A stretch of 64,000 bases of DNA from Pachyseris speciosa. Its lineage: Eukaryota; Cnidaria; Anthozoa; Scleractinia; Pachyseridae. The notes beneath the pieces were generated by a model, which saw nothing but the letters and a program-made list of their open reading frames with translations, was not told the DNA's origin and made no database searches. Below, piece by piece: positions 44,841 through 55,348 of this stretch. The DNA lies in the NCBI GenBank assembly GCA_016490735.1, contig JAEMWC010000057.1, forward strand, positions 407,501 through 471,500. Direction: 5' to 3'. The position numbers and the translations under genes are program-made. Positions within the stretch are counted from its first letter, which is position 1. Each line of letters opens with the position of its first letter.

Positions 44841-45084
44841 TGTGTCGTTTCCTTTTCCAGTGTTTATAAGTACGTTTACAATTTGAGTACGTTAGCAATT
44901 TGAAATTTAAAATACAGTAACAGTTACAATTATGCGCGTGCAAATGCATGAGTGTGAATTACGTAATCGAGTGACAAGAAACACAAATCGTTGTTGTGTT
45001 GTAATTGCGCATTTAGTTCTGGTTTTAAGCGGCTGATGTAGATCGCTTCTTTGAGCTTAAGACAATGTCTAGTTTTAGCTGAAT

Positions 45085-45888
45085 CTATAATCTGGCGACG
45101 TGACGTGACGTCTCGCCAATGTAACGGGAGTTACATCCCGCACAAGTAAATTGATACATAACCAGAGATTTTAACGCATCTGGAATAGGATCTTTAAAAC
45201 TGAAAAAATTCTTGATTTTGAAAGAAGAAAAAACAATTCTGATGTCTATATCTTTGCAATAAACGTTTAACAAGCGTTTTAGTTTTTTGCGAGCGACGGT
45301 AGAGAAATCACCCACAAATGGCAGTTTGAAGTATCGAATACCTGTAGTGTTTTCCCCAGTGGTAGAAGAGTTGTTTTGAGTTGGTCTAGAAGACAATTTG
45401 TTTTTATACCCCTTAATAATCTTATCTATGAGATGGCTAGGAAAGGAGTTGCGTTGAAGTGTTATAGATAGTTGTTGAAGATCTTTTTCCCGCCCAGTGG
45501 TGGTGTTGTTGATTTTAAAAATTCTGTCAACCAAAGTGTAAATCAGACCAACCTTATAGCTAAAGGAAGTAAAACTAAGGAAATTAGTAAGAAGCCCAGT
45601 GTAAGTGCTCTTGTGATATATTGAAGTGATACAAGAAGCTTCCGAGTTATCCACAAGAACATCCAGAAAGGGGAGTTTCCCATTGAGTTGAGTTTCATAA
45701 GTAAACCTAATGTTAGGATGTCTAGAGTTGAGATAACTTAAAAACTTCATTGCGTCCTGCTCATTGTAAAATAGACAGAAGGTGTCATCGACGTATCTGC
45801 GGTAATAGAGCAACTGAGAATCTTTGTAATTATCTATCCATTGCTCTTCATGATACCCCAGAATTGTTTTTTCTTCTTTCAAAATCAA
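45085..45888 (-). pseudogene. Penelope-like reverse transcriptase with truncated GIY-YIG endonuclease
   Basis: 267 codons. The RT catalytic motif YVDD is at residues 32-35 (within YYRRYVDDTFCLF), followed by KLPFLDVL, a Penelope RT landmark. The linker to the endonuclease ends in TCAGCNSRYIGETSRH, the Cys pair and YIG motif of the Penelope GIY-YIG domain. Compared with the plus-strand copy, about 115 bp of the endonuclease are deleted just after this point, and the RT N-terminal half is missing at the junction with the inverted copy. The element would encode target-primed reverse transcription, but this copy cannot. Confidence 0.85.
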
Positions 45889-46272
45889 GAATTTTTTCAG
45901 TTTTAAAGATCCTATTCCAGATGCGTTAAAATCTCTGGTTGTTTATCAATTTACTTGTGCGGGATGTAACTCCCGTTACATTGGCGAGACGTCACGCCAC
46001 TTTACAACCAGGGTAAAAGAGCATCTCTCAACTGACAAAAATTCTCATGTTTTCAAACACCTGAACGGTTCACTTAGTTGTAAACGCAAATGCTCGGTTG
46101 ACTGCTTCAAGATTATAGATTCAGCTAAGACTAGACATTGTCTTAAGCTCAAAGAAGCGATCTACATCAGCCGCTTAAAACCAGAACTAAATGCACAATT
46201 ACAACACAACAACGATTTGTGCTTCTTGTCACTCGATTACGTAATTCACACTCATGCATTTGCACGCGCATA
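45867..46272 (+). pseudogene. Penelope GIY-YIG endonuclease, inverted partial copy
   Basis: A plus-strand frame runs from a segment also present on the minus strand (KIKNFFSFKDPIPDALKS) through CAGCNSRYIGETSRH. It continues past the point where the other copy is deleted: TRVKEHLSTDKNSH, CFKIIDSAKTRH, LKEAIYISRLKPELN and a stop near 46,272. It therefore holds the complete C-terminal part of the endonuclease but no RT. Confidence 0.8.
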
Positions 46273-46362
46273 ATTGTAACTGTTACTGTATTTTAAATTT
46301 CAAATTGCTAACGTACTCAAATTGTAAACGTACTTATAAACACTGGAAAAGGAAACGACACA

Positions 46363-46405
46363 TTAAACTGATGATGGCATGAGTCATGCCGAAACACGTC
46401 TTTAA
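46363..46405 (+). ncRNA. Hammerhead ribozyme motif in the right Penelope arm
   Basis: The inverted counterpart of the left copy: TTAAA, CTGATGA (46,368-46,374), stem II with AGT loop, GAAA (46,391-46,394), CACGTC and TTTAA. It differs from the left copy at one base after GAAA (C for T). Confidence 0.7.
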
Positions 46406-46424
46406 AAATTTGTATCGTGAGCTT

Positions 46425-46695
46425 TAGGGGAGCAGAGTTGGCGCAGTGGTGAGAGCGCTCGCCTCCCACCAATGTGTCCCGGGTTCGATTCCCGGACTCG
46501 GCGTCATAAGTGGGCTGAGTTTGTTGGTTCTCTACTCTGCTCCGAGAGGTTTTTCTCCGGGTACTCCGGTTTTCCCCTCTCCCCAAAAACCAACATTCGA
46601 TTTCATTCGATTTATTTAACTTTGATTTGATTTAGTCTCCCCAATTAGTAGAGCATCTGTGCTCGGCTAAATACATTTGAGACTTAAATAAAGTG

Positions 46696-46728
<33 letters not shown>
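46425..46728 (+). mobile_element. tRNA-derived SINE (family 1), full length, inside the Penelope arm
   Basis: The head GGGGAGCAGAGTTGGCGCAG, B box GGTTCGATTCCCGG, body with TTTTTCTCCGGGTACTCCGG and a run of about eleven ATT triplets. It splits GAGCTT|GAAATTTC, which is contiguous on the other Penelope arm, so it inserted after the Penelope element. It is the best-preserved member of the family here. Confidence 0.9.
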
Positions 46729-46742
46729 GAAATTTCTGTTAA

Positions 46743-48085
46743 AACTCTATTTCCGCATTTTAATGTTTATTAAACTGAAACAACTCTAATAAACGTACGT
46801 TGTTAGAACACATGCAGTGTACAGTCATAAGCCATTGTAGGAAACTAATAAACACTCAAGATAATTTGAACAGTCCCAAATATTTCAGACTATCTATCCG
46901 CAGTTGATCCTGATATAATATCTCCGGTTTGTGGTTTTTAAAAACGTTGTCAGAGGGCAGGCCTCTCGATTTGTGGCAATTTCTTTGTATTCTTAGCCAT
47001 ACAGATTCCCCAACATCCTATGTCATCGCCAACGTTAATGAGGCGAAACAAGAGTGATCAACATCTTGGAAATGTATACAATATGATTTACTGCATGCAT
47101 TCATAGAACAAACCGGACTCCAAGGATAAGATGTGTTCCGCAATACACCCGAAGTGTGCGATTTACCACGCTCACATCATGTACAAACCTGTTGATAAAG
47201 AGCGCGCTTAATATATTATAAACTGAAACTCAGTAAATATTATGTGACTCAATGCACATTCATACCTTAAATATAATAACTGAAACTAAATATTATGTGA
47301 CTCAACACACATTCATAAATTTAATATTAATAATAAATGAAACTAAATATTATGTGCATTAGTCCAATCACATTCCTACGTTTAATCAAAAGATGGGCTG
47401 CTGGTTTAATATAACAACTGAAACTTGATATTATGTGACCCAATGCGCATTTAGAGTCGATAATTTACCATAGTTACTGAGCATGGTCATCTACTGATCG
47501 TAAACACAGCAGAACTCGCTGCCTTTAATTGTTTCCTAATGTGTACTTACGAAGGTGCTGGTGCTAGTGGTACTAGTTGGTAAATTGTGATTCCAGAAGG
47601 TCGTTTTCGTATTCCTGAATGACCCGTACGTGTTTTATCAAGAACAGAGAAAATAATGGACCTTTCCATGGTTTTTTCAACTTTTGATAATGGCCATGTA
47701 ACGAAAATATATCACGTGACACTTCTGGAATGAGCACCTTAAATTTAGTAAAAGAGAGCGTTACTTTTCACTCTCAGGGACTGCCGGCTTTATTGATTTT
47801 CTGAAACAAAACAAACTATTTGCAGAGGTTTAGATCGGGACACCAACATGGCCGCCGTTTCTTTGTTTTGAGACACCAACATGGCTGCTGTAACGTCATG
47901 TGAAAACACTCTATGGCCAAGCCTTGAAAACCCACAAAGTCATATCTCAGCTCGCAAAGTCGGGAAATTTTACAGACCTTTTTATGCTGCTGTGAAATTT
48001 CACGACTTCGAAGAACCATATTTTCGCTGTTTTGCAAGATGTGACTCTTAAACGTGGCCAATTTACTGATCATCCTGTGGTCAAA
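46743..48085. other. Non-coding duplicated stretch (unit 2)
   Basis: Matches 31,310-32,640 closely, including the AAACTGAAACT/ATTATGTGACTC repeats and the CACCAACATGGC words. No gene is seen. Confidence 0.6.
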
Positions 48086-49420
48086 ATCAGAAGTTGCTTA
48101 TTAGAATAGAAGGGAGATAATTAAGCACTATAGGCTTCCCAAATTAACTTGCTCTTGATTTGGGATCATTAAATAAAACTTTGGTAATGCCATAAGCTTT
48201 GGTTGCCTATCAAGTAATGGAAAGAAAAGCATCTTGAAAGTAAAAATTGCTCCAGTTTTACGAACGTCATCGTAACGGCTCGCGCATCATAACTCAAATA
48301 TTAATGTCAACATCGACGTCAACACATCTTCGCTTTCTGAACACAATTATGAACTAACAGAGACAAAATCATCAATATAAAGTCCCCAAGCCAATAATTT
48401 CATTTAAATTAACAATACGTTTCCTTTCAGGAGCAAAAAAACGTTCGAGCTCTTATGCGGGTACAACCACGCACGCCGTTTTTACATAGGCTTTGCGTCT
48501 GTTCAAAGGGATCACTCCATCGCAAATAACGTGATTTTGCAAGCCAAAATGCAGATGTTGTACTATTTCAGCTCAAGTGATCAATCAAACCAGTTTAAGT
48601 CTTAAAAAGCAAATCAAAATTTAAAAACAACATTTACAGTCCTGAAGCAGCTTCCCTGGCCTAATAAAATTCGAAAATTAAACGAGATTTCCTGAATAAG
48701 CTAAGTTAAGTTGAAGTTTGATTCTATCACATGACATCAGAGGGCGAGAGATCACATCAGATAGCTCGGCGCTTGCGCAAGTCATTGAGGACCTCACAAT
48801 TTGAGGGCGTTCTTCATTCTTGTTCCTAGAACCACTCGTTTGCATTTACCGTTACGAGTGACTCTGGTTGCAAAGGAAAATTCGATTTTTTTCATTGGCT
48901 AATAAAAACTGAATGCGCACCAAGAATTAAGTGATCACATGTGCTAACGGATGTGGGATATCAGCTGCCAGAGTCTCGCGTATCTCCTACCATGTGACCA
49001 CAAGAAGCAAGGACTCTGGGTACGAGAATGAGGGCACCTTCGAAGTTGAACGCGGCCGGAAGTTGAAATTGGCCACTTTTGAGTATTGCGCATGCCCGGC
49101 CCCGGATGGAACCGCGTTCAATCTCTGAACAGGACGCCATATTTTGTTGTTGGAAAATTCGCGAAAGAGTGACAATAACGAGAAGTTACATTTTAAACTC
49201 ACCTTTACTTTGCAGTTGCTGTTGACGTTGCTTAAACTCTATATTTAATAGAAGAACAGTGTCTTTAATAATGCTGTGGGATCTAATTCTTTTGTCACTT
49301 CTTTCGTCAGTCTTTATCGTACCTTTAGACCAGTTAAACCCTTACGACAAGAAACATCGTAGACAATTCATGTATATCAAACGAGGGCGGGACGAAAACA
49401 AAGCCTTTTCCTCAAAATAG
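48086..49420. other. Non-coding stretch between duplicated block and decayed GPCR
   Basis: Unique to unit 2. No gene is recognised. A GC-richer patch at about 49,040-49,130 (GCATGCCCGGCCCCGGATGG) could be a promoter-like patch, but nothing downstream supports a gene. Confidence 0.4.
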
Positions 49421-49925
49421 CCTTGTACTCTCACCTATAGTGCCTGTTCGTAGCACCATATATGAAGGGATTAATGGTACTGCTCAAATAAACGAGAAAC
49501 CCGTATGTAAGGTAGGCTTGCCGCGGCTTGCCGCTTCCCCGTGAGCGGTATCAATGTAGTCTATTGTACAGACGGAAATCCAGCAAATCGCGAAACCAGC
49601 CATCACTTCCACTAGGGTCTTGGCCACCTTTGCTTCTTACACGTTTGCTTTGAGTTGCTGGGGTTATTTTCGTGTGAGAAAACTTGATCTGATCGCGACA
49701 CTGTGTAAAACACTTTAACGTAGCAGACTAAGATGATTGTTGATGGCGTTGCTATATACACACATTAAATAAAGGCAGTGTTATCAATGTTGCTTTGGAA
49801 AGTGTACAGGCACATTGCTTTGCCAGGTTGGAATTCAAACCCACCGCCGTTTTTAAAGAAAACCGACAGAAGCTCTGCACCACACGCCAGCGGTGTACAG
49901 CAAAGTTGCTCGTGTTTTAAATTAT

Positions 49926-50220
49926 ACCTCTTACTAACCGAGTTCTCGGTCCGTACAGTAAGTTACGGACCGAGCTTATTCCCTTTGATTGATGGCCCAA
50001 GCGCGAAGCGCGCGGACCATAAATTAATGGGAAAAAAACGAGGATCTGTAACTTACAGTACGGACCGAGAAAACGAGGTTAGTATGATATTTATTATATC
50101 CCTTAAGTTAATTCGGCGCGTGGGAAAGAAAACTAGTTGAAGTCACGCGGGCCATACTGTAGAATACGGCCCGCAAATTTGACCAATCACAGCGCGCGTA
50201 CTAAGTGAGAGATGTAATAA
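49926..50220. mobile_element. Foldback element, family shared with 59,072-59,346
   Basis: Contains TCGGTCCGTACAGTAAGTTAC and, inverted, GTAACTTACAGTACGGACCG, then GAAAACTAGTTGAAGTCA and GACCAATCACAG, all found in the same order at 59,072-59,346. It lies inside the decayed GPCR and interrupts it. Confidence 0.75.
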
Positions 50221-50223
50221 TAT

Positions 50224-50369
50224 ACACTTAATGTATGGTCCCGAGGGAAACAGTTAGTTTTGTTTTCCCAAGAGTCCTGATGTTTCCCGAGACGTAGTCG
50301 AGGGAAACATTAGGACTCGAGGGAAAACAAAACTAACTAATTTCCCGAGGGACCATACATTAAGTGCTT
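50224..50369. repeat. Near-perfect 145-bp palindrome
   Basis: CACTTAATGTATGGTCCCGA at the left is matched by its complement ending at 50,369. Pairing continues through GAGGGAAAC, GTTAGTTTTGTTTTCCC and GTCCTGATGTTTCCCGA to a five-base centre near 50,297. It is probably the core of a foldback element that extends to about 50,880. Confidence 0.85.
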
Positions 50370-50887
50370 TGTTATATACCGAGACTTTCCCTTCAACAAT
50401 CACAGCAAAATGAACAAACAAAGACGGCACTACAAGAACACGTCTTTATTCACAAGCCTGCTGGATGAATAATTTACAAATGTTTAAAAGTACCTTAAGA
50501 AGTAGAATATGCCCTTTTCGTATTTTCAGAAACTTTTCCTCCTATTAGATGCTGAAATTCTTCGGCTGATACTGGAGAATAACGTTTCCTTTTAGTCTCA
50601 GGTTCCATAACTTTTGTATTATCGTTGGTTTAAACTGAAAACTGGCAGTGTTCTCAGGTCCGCCCTCGTCAATCAAGCTTACGTGAGCACGTGCTGAAGA
50701 TCATGCTACCTTTTAGTCATGCACTAATCACGTGCTGTTGTATCCGGCGCGCGGGCAACAACTGCGGAATTGTATCCCGGTCGGGATACATTTGAATTTG
50801 GTCTGGGGCACGTGACCAAGTATCAACCAATCGCAGTGCTCACTTTGTTGAGTGAAAGTCTGGGTATATAACAATACCATTTATTTC
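50370..50887. other. Remainder of the insertion in the decayed GPCR
   Basis: Non-coding sequence with a small palindrome, TATCCCGGTCGGGATA, near 50,775 and a GTATATAACAATACC end resembling the left boundary near 50,216. It is probably part of the same DNA element as the 145-bp palindrome. Confidence 0.45.
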
Positions 50888-50966
50888 CCGGGCTTCACGA
50901 CGCGGAAATATCTACTAACTGAGATTATTGCCATGGTAGGAAGAGACCAAATGTAAGACTCCAAAA

Positions 50967-51560
50967 GAATGTAAAAGAAATTGCATATACATCCCTAGTG
51001 CGGCCGAAGCTGGAATATGGAAGTGCGACTTGGGACCCGTTTTTAAAGAAAGATATCAGTGCTCTGGAAAGGGTTCCACGTAAAGCAGCTCGGTTCTGCT
51101 AACAGAATTATGATAGATATGCGAGTATTACGGACATGATTAAAGGCTTAGGGTAGGCCACGCTGGGAACGAGAAGAAGGCAGTCTAGGTTAACACTTAT
51201 GTGTAAACTAACTCATGGTATTATTGATATAGATAGCTGAAAATTTTTAACTCAACACCGCGAGAGTCGCACGAGGGGAGGCCATAAATTTAAATTTCGC
51301 GTGCCATATCTAAATAAAGACGTTTTTAAGTTCTCGTTTTTCCCAAAAACTATAGCGGACTGGAACTGCCTTCCTGAGGCCATTGTTTCATCAACCTCCT
51401 TAGAAACCTTTAAATATAGGTTATCAGCTTTTCTTAAATAATAGTTATATATAGTTTATGTAGTTTGTACATCTGTGTCTTATTCATGTACTTATTTTAT
51501 TTATTTTTTACGGTTGGTGTGATATCTTAACGATTTTACCGACCCAATTCATGTAAATGT
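50967..51560 (+). mobile_element. 5'-truncated LINE fragment inside the decayed GPCR
   Basis: A plus-strand frame with LVRPKLEYGSATWDP, ALERVPRKAARF and then FKFRVPYLNKDVFKFSFFP and DWNCLPEAIV, the C-terminal region of a non-LTR reverse transcriptase, followed by a 3' end with TGTAAATGTAA. Stops interrupt it. It splits the GPCR sequence at GACTCCAAAA|CCATGAAAG. Confidence 0.85.
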
Positions 51561-51849
51561 AAACCATGAAAGTGGCAAAACCTTGCTCCGAAAAGCCATC
51601 TACCATGATAAAGAGTTGTTACTGAAAAGGGCATACAGCAAGTCGACATTAAAATATCGCTCACAGCTAATGCTACCACAAACACACTGGCAAGTGTGCG
51701 AAGTCAGTCCGGTTCCTGTATACAGTATAAAAAACGGAGATATCTCCAAAACAGGCAGCCCCGTTGATCGCAATCAACGAGATTGTCTCAGCCCAAACTA
51801 GACGGTTTTTTCGTGCAGAAAGCTCAACAGAAAGTGGTTCCTTCATCAG

Positions 51850-53831
51850 AGTTCTCAGCGATGTAACTAGAGTTCAAATGCTTGGAACGTTAAAGATTTT
51901 ATCAGGCTTTGATATCAGTAGAATTTTCAGTTAGGCGTTGCATTCAGAAACCTTAAGTTGCATAACTCCGTTTTTATGAAACGAAGTTTGTATTCTTTTG
52001 AAGTTGATGTTTACGTTTTGTAATGAACGTGAAAGACAATTTCACAGTTTGTCAATTTATTTCCTTTGTGTGATATCTACACTATTTATAATTCCACCTG
52101 TGTAAATGTTGCTTTTCACCTGTTGACGACCCAGCTCTGATCAAACTCTGATTTCTCCAAACGATATCGTTTGATTGCTATGCAAACGGGTGAGGAGAAA
52201 CTAAAGAGAATTAAAGGCGAGGGGATTTGCCTCGATGCAGCATCAGCTTCATTGACGAACTAAGATTAGAGACACTGAGTAACTGTTGCGTAGAATTTTT
52301 CTTTTCAACTCGATCAGCATAAACCAAAACAGAATATCGCAAATAAATCAGCATTGCAGGAAGGTAAATAACAGTTTTGATTGTTTTTCAAGAGGTGAAT
52401 AAAACACGCTTTTGTTAAGTCACTTAATGTTTATCTAAAATATCATTCAGTTAGTGGCGGATTTGAATTTATCGAGGCAAATGTGACAGCTTATTTGCAA
52501 GGAAATGTAAATATGTAAGTTACTTAGCGCCCACTAATTATATTTGTCGTATATTTAATTTTAGTTTTTTGCATGCCACTGTCATAATAATATTAATATA
52601 TTAAAAATTTATATAGCGCTCTTTCCAGATGTGATCAAAAGCGCTGTCATCTATATAAAAGATCTTTTTTTTACAAATTTGGTAACCAAATGGGTGAAAA
52701 TCATTTTAAAAAGGGAATGTAGTAACAGCTATTTTTACTCGACTATATGATACGAGCTGGTACATGTATGGAATGCCTTCAGGTAACTCATAAGGGAGTT
52801 TACCTCATGCAAATATAGGTGAGCAATCAAGTTATGTCGGCGTATTGACTTTTTAAAGGACATGATGAGTCAATACACATACGCCGACATCAATTGATCT
52901 AATTTTGTGATCCACTATATTTGCATAATGGCACCTTCCTTATCAGTTGCAAAGACATCTCGTACGATCTTGTTATCAAAGTCGAATTAAAATAACCTTT
53001 ACTACTTTCCTTTTTTAAAAAGTTTCTCACTTTTTCGGCTTCCCAAACTGAAATAGATGACAGAGGCACACATAATTAAAGTAGTAAATTCAATATACGA
53101 CAACTTATTAGAGGGTGCTAAGTCACTTACATGTTTACATTTCCTAGGAAATAAGCTGTCACATTTTGCCTCGATAAATTTTTAACCCACCACAAATCGA
53201 ATGATGTTTTACATCAACATTAAAGTGACTTAGCAATAGCGTGTTTTATTCACCTCATGAAAACACTTAACTGTTATTAACTTCCTGCAATGCTGATTTA
53301 TTTGCAATGTTCTGTTTTAATCAAATTCTTGCTTGATGTTGATCAATTTGAAAAGAAAAATTCTCCGCATCAATTATTATCTCTAATCTCAGTTCGTCGA
53401 TGAAGCTGATGCTGCATCGAGGCAAATCCCCTCGCCTTTAGTTCTGCTTATTTTCTCCTCACCCATTTGTATGGCATTGAAGCAATGTTTTTTGGAGAAA
53501 TCAGATTTCGGTCAGAGCTTGGTGAACAGGTGAAAACCTTGAGAACAAAAGCAACATTTACACTGAGTGGAATTCTAGATATCACACAAAGGAAATAAAT
53601 TGGCAAACTATGAAACTGTCTTTCGTTTTCATTAACACACGTCAACTTAGAAAAAACAATATTATTTCATAAAAACGTACCACTGATTCAAAACAGTTAA
53701 GGTCTCTGCCATGCAACGTCTAACTGATAACGACTATCGGTCGTAAAGTTACCTGAAGATTTTACGGTACTTATCAACACCTGATAACGTTCCAAGCATT
53801 TGAAGCTCTAGTTGCATCGCTGACAATTCTG
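51850..53831. promoter_or_regulatory. Large inverted repeat joining two divergent GPCR 5' ends
   Basis: The left arm (51,850-52,570) leads out of the start codon of the decayed GPCR. The right arm (53,090-53,831) leads into the start codon of GPCR2. Matching pairs include CAAATGCTTGGAACGTT with its complement next to GPCR2, TTTATGAAACGAAG, GACAATTTCACAGTTTGTCA and CCTCGATGCAGCATCAGC. The centre (52,780-52,950) is another foldback with GTCGGCGTATTGACT. Arms differ by small indels. It is the shared divergent promoter region of the two genes. Confidence 0.8.
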
Positions 53832-54842
53832 ATGAAGGAACCACTTTCTGTTGAGCTTTCTACACGAAGCAACCTTCTAGTTTGGGCTGAGACAATCTCG
53901 TTAGCTGTCATCAACGGCGCTGCCTGTTTTGGAAATCTCTCCGTCTGTTATGCAGTCTACAGAAACCAAAGACTTCGCACACTAGCCAACGTGTTTGTGG
54001 TAGCACTGGCTGTGAGCGATATTTTAATGTCGACTTGCTGTATGCCTTTTTCAGTCGCAACTCTATACCGAGGCAAGTGGATTTTCGGCGGAAGTTTTTG
54101 TCGATTTCACGGCTTTAGTGTATTTACATTTGGCGTGGCCTCTCTTCTCACCATGGGAATAATCGCAGTTAGTAGATATTTCCGCGTCGTGAAGCCAGAG
54201 AAATACATCGTATTATTCAAAACGCGAACAATCTTGCTGTACATCGTTGCTGTTTGGTGCACTGCCTTAATTGGAACTGTACCTCCATTTGTCTTTGATA
54301 ATGGTGGATATCAATTTCAAGCAGGCAAGGCGATGTGCTTGTACACTTTCCAAATCCACGTTGACTACACCGCATTTATTGAGTGCGTGTATATAGCAAC
54401 GCCCTTGACAATTATTTCAGTCTGCTACGCCAAAGTGTTCTACACAGTATCGCGATCGAATCGAGTTTTCTCGAGTGAAAACAATCGTCAGCAACTCAGA
54501 GCAAATGTGGAGGAAGCTAAAGTGACCAAGACTCTAGCGGCGGTGATGGTTGGTTTCGCGATTTGTTGGTTACCTGTTTCTGTTATCGACTATATCGATG
54601 CCGCGCGAGGGGAGCCCACTCTGCCGCGGCAGGCCTACCTTACATACGGGTTCCTGGTTTACCTCAGTAGTACCATCAACCCCATCATATACGGCGTTAC
54701 GAATAGGCACTTCAGGCGGGAGTACAAGGGTATGCTGAAGACGGCACTGTGTTTGAAAACACGTCCAGGTGCGGGGATGTCCGAATATACTTCGGGAAGG
54801 GAACGTCACAGTCCCATATCCCGCGGGACACTACCCGCGTAA
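53832..54842 (+). CDS. GPCR2: intronless class A (melatonin-receptor-like) GPCR
   Basis: 336 residues, the same frame and start as GPCR1. It keeps Asn35, Asp63, Cys90, SRY at 114-116, Cys169, Pro191, CWLP and NPIIY. Differences from GPCR1 are scattered substitutions, for example Pro23 to Ser, Arg161 to Gln, Cys254 to Tyr, and a few in the tail. No substitution hits a landmark residue, so both copies look functional. It is expected at the plasma membrane, coupling to G proteins, with unknown ligand. Flanks match GPCR1 at a constant 16,847-bp offset on both sides, so it arose by segmental duplication rather than retroposition. Confidence 0.9.
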   Translation: MKEPLSVELSTRSNLLVWAETISLAVINGAACFGNLSVCYAVYRNQRLRTLANVFVVALAVSDILMSTCCMPFSVATLYRGKWIFGGSFCRFHGFSVFTFGVASLLTMGIIAVSRYFRVVKPEKYIVLFKTRTILLYIVAVWCTALIGTVPPFVFDNGGYQFQAGKAMCLYTFQIHVDYTAFIECVYIATPLTIISVCYAKVFYTVSRSNRVFSSENNRQQLRANVEEAKVTKTLAAVMVGFAICWLPVSVIDYIDAARGEPTLPRQAYLTYGFLVYLSSTINPIIYGVTNRHFRREYKGMLKTALCLKTRPGAGMSEYTSGRERHSPISRGTLPA

Positions 54843-55348
54843 TGGAAGAGATGACTGGCGGACAGTATACGCATTGAAGGATTTTGTTTATTATGCTAGC
54901 GTTGTGCCTAAACGTTGCTCAAAAGTCGATCAAGCTTGAAAGAAAAATCCAGTTGGATGATGACTAAACGTCTGCTTTACTGTTGTAGTATAGTACACAG
55001 TTCACATCTTGAATCATTCGTTATTTTAAACTTTATCATGCACTCGGCCTATACAGGAACTAACAACTGTTATCTCACCCTCTTCACCAATAGGATAAGA
55101 GAGTGGTCTGTGATCTTTGATATTTGAAATATTACCACAAGAAATCCAAAGTTCAAGAGGACCAATGTTTAGCATTCCCTCTTTAAAAATAGGTACCCAG
55201 TGGGTACACGAGTCTACGGTGTAGACGGGTTACCTGCGATTAGTGTTTCTTAGAGCCTTGACAATACAGGAAAACATGGGTGTATACATATGTGGCTTGA
55301 AAAACAAAAACACATAATTAAGCCTTGAATAAAAGATTTGATCATCGT
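54843..55348 (+). other. 3' flank of GPCR2
   Basis: Matches the GPCR1 3' flank, including TTGAAGGATTTTGTTTATTAT, and runs into the start of the closing repeat (GTACCCAGTGGGTACACGAG). Confidence 0.6.

Larger units (their letters stand above)
44713..46742. mobile_element. Penelope-like element with inverted arms
   Basis: Inserted in unit 2 between AACAACTCTATT and AAAACTCTATTTCC, which are contiguous in unit 1. The minus-strand part (45,888 down to 44,757) holds reverse transcriptase, a shortened GIY-YIG region and the 3' end. The plus-strand part (45,867 to 46,742) holds a second copy of the GIY-YIG region and 3' end. The two form an inverted repeat whose outer tips are TAACAGAAATTTC and GAAATTTCTGTTA. 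Inverted partial copies are typical of Penelope insertions. Confidence 0.85.
49421..51846 (-). pseudogene. Decayed GPCR copy split by two insertions
   Basis: Minus-strand pieces align in order with GPCR3. 51,561-51,846 covers the start codon (51,844-51,846) to FHG in TM3. 50,888-50,966 covers TM3 to VVKP, including SRYF. 49,421-49,863 covers loop 2 to the end of TM7 and REYK. Between pieces lie a LINE fragment (50,967-51,560) and foldback elements (49,864-50,887). About 28 codons around TM4 were lost at the second insertion, and the C-terminal tail is missing. A TAA at 49,637-49,639 replaces a Glu codon conserved in the intact genes (ANVEEA). It was once a full receptor and is now non-functional. 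It lies head to head with GPCR2. Confidence 0.88.
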
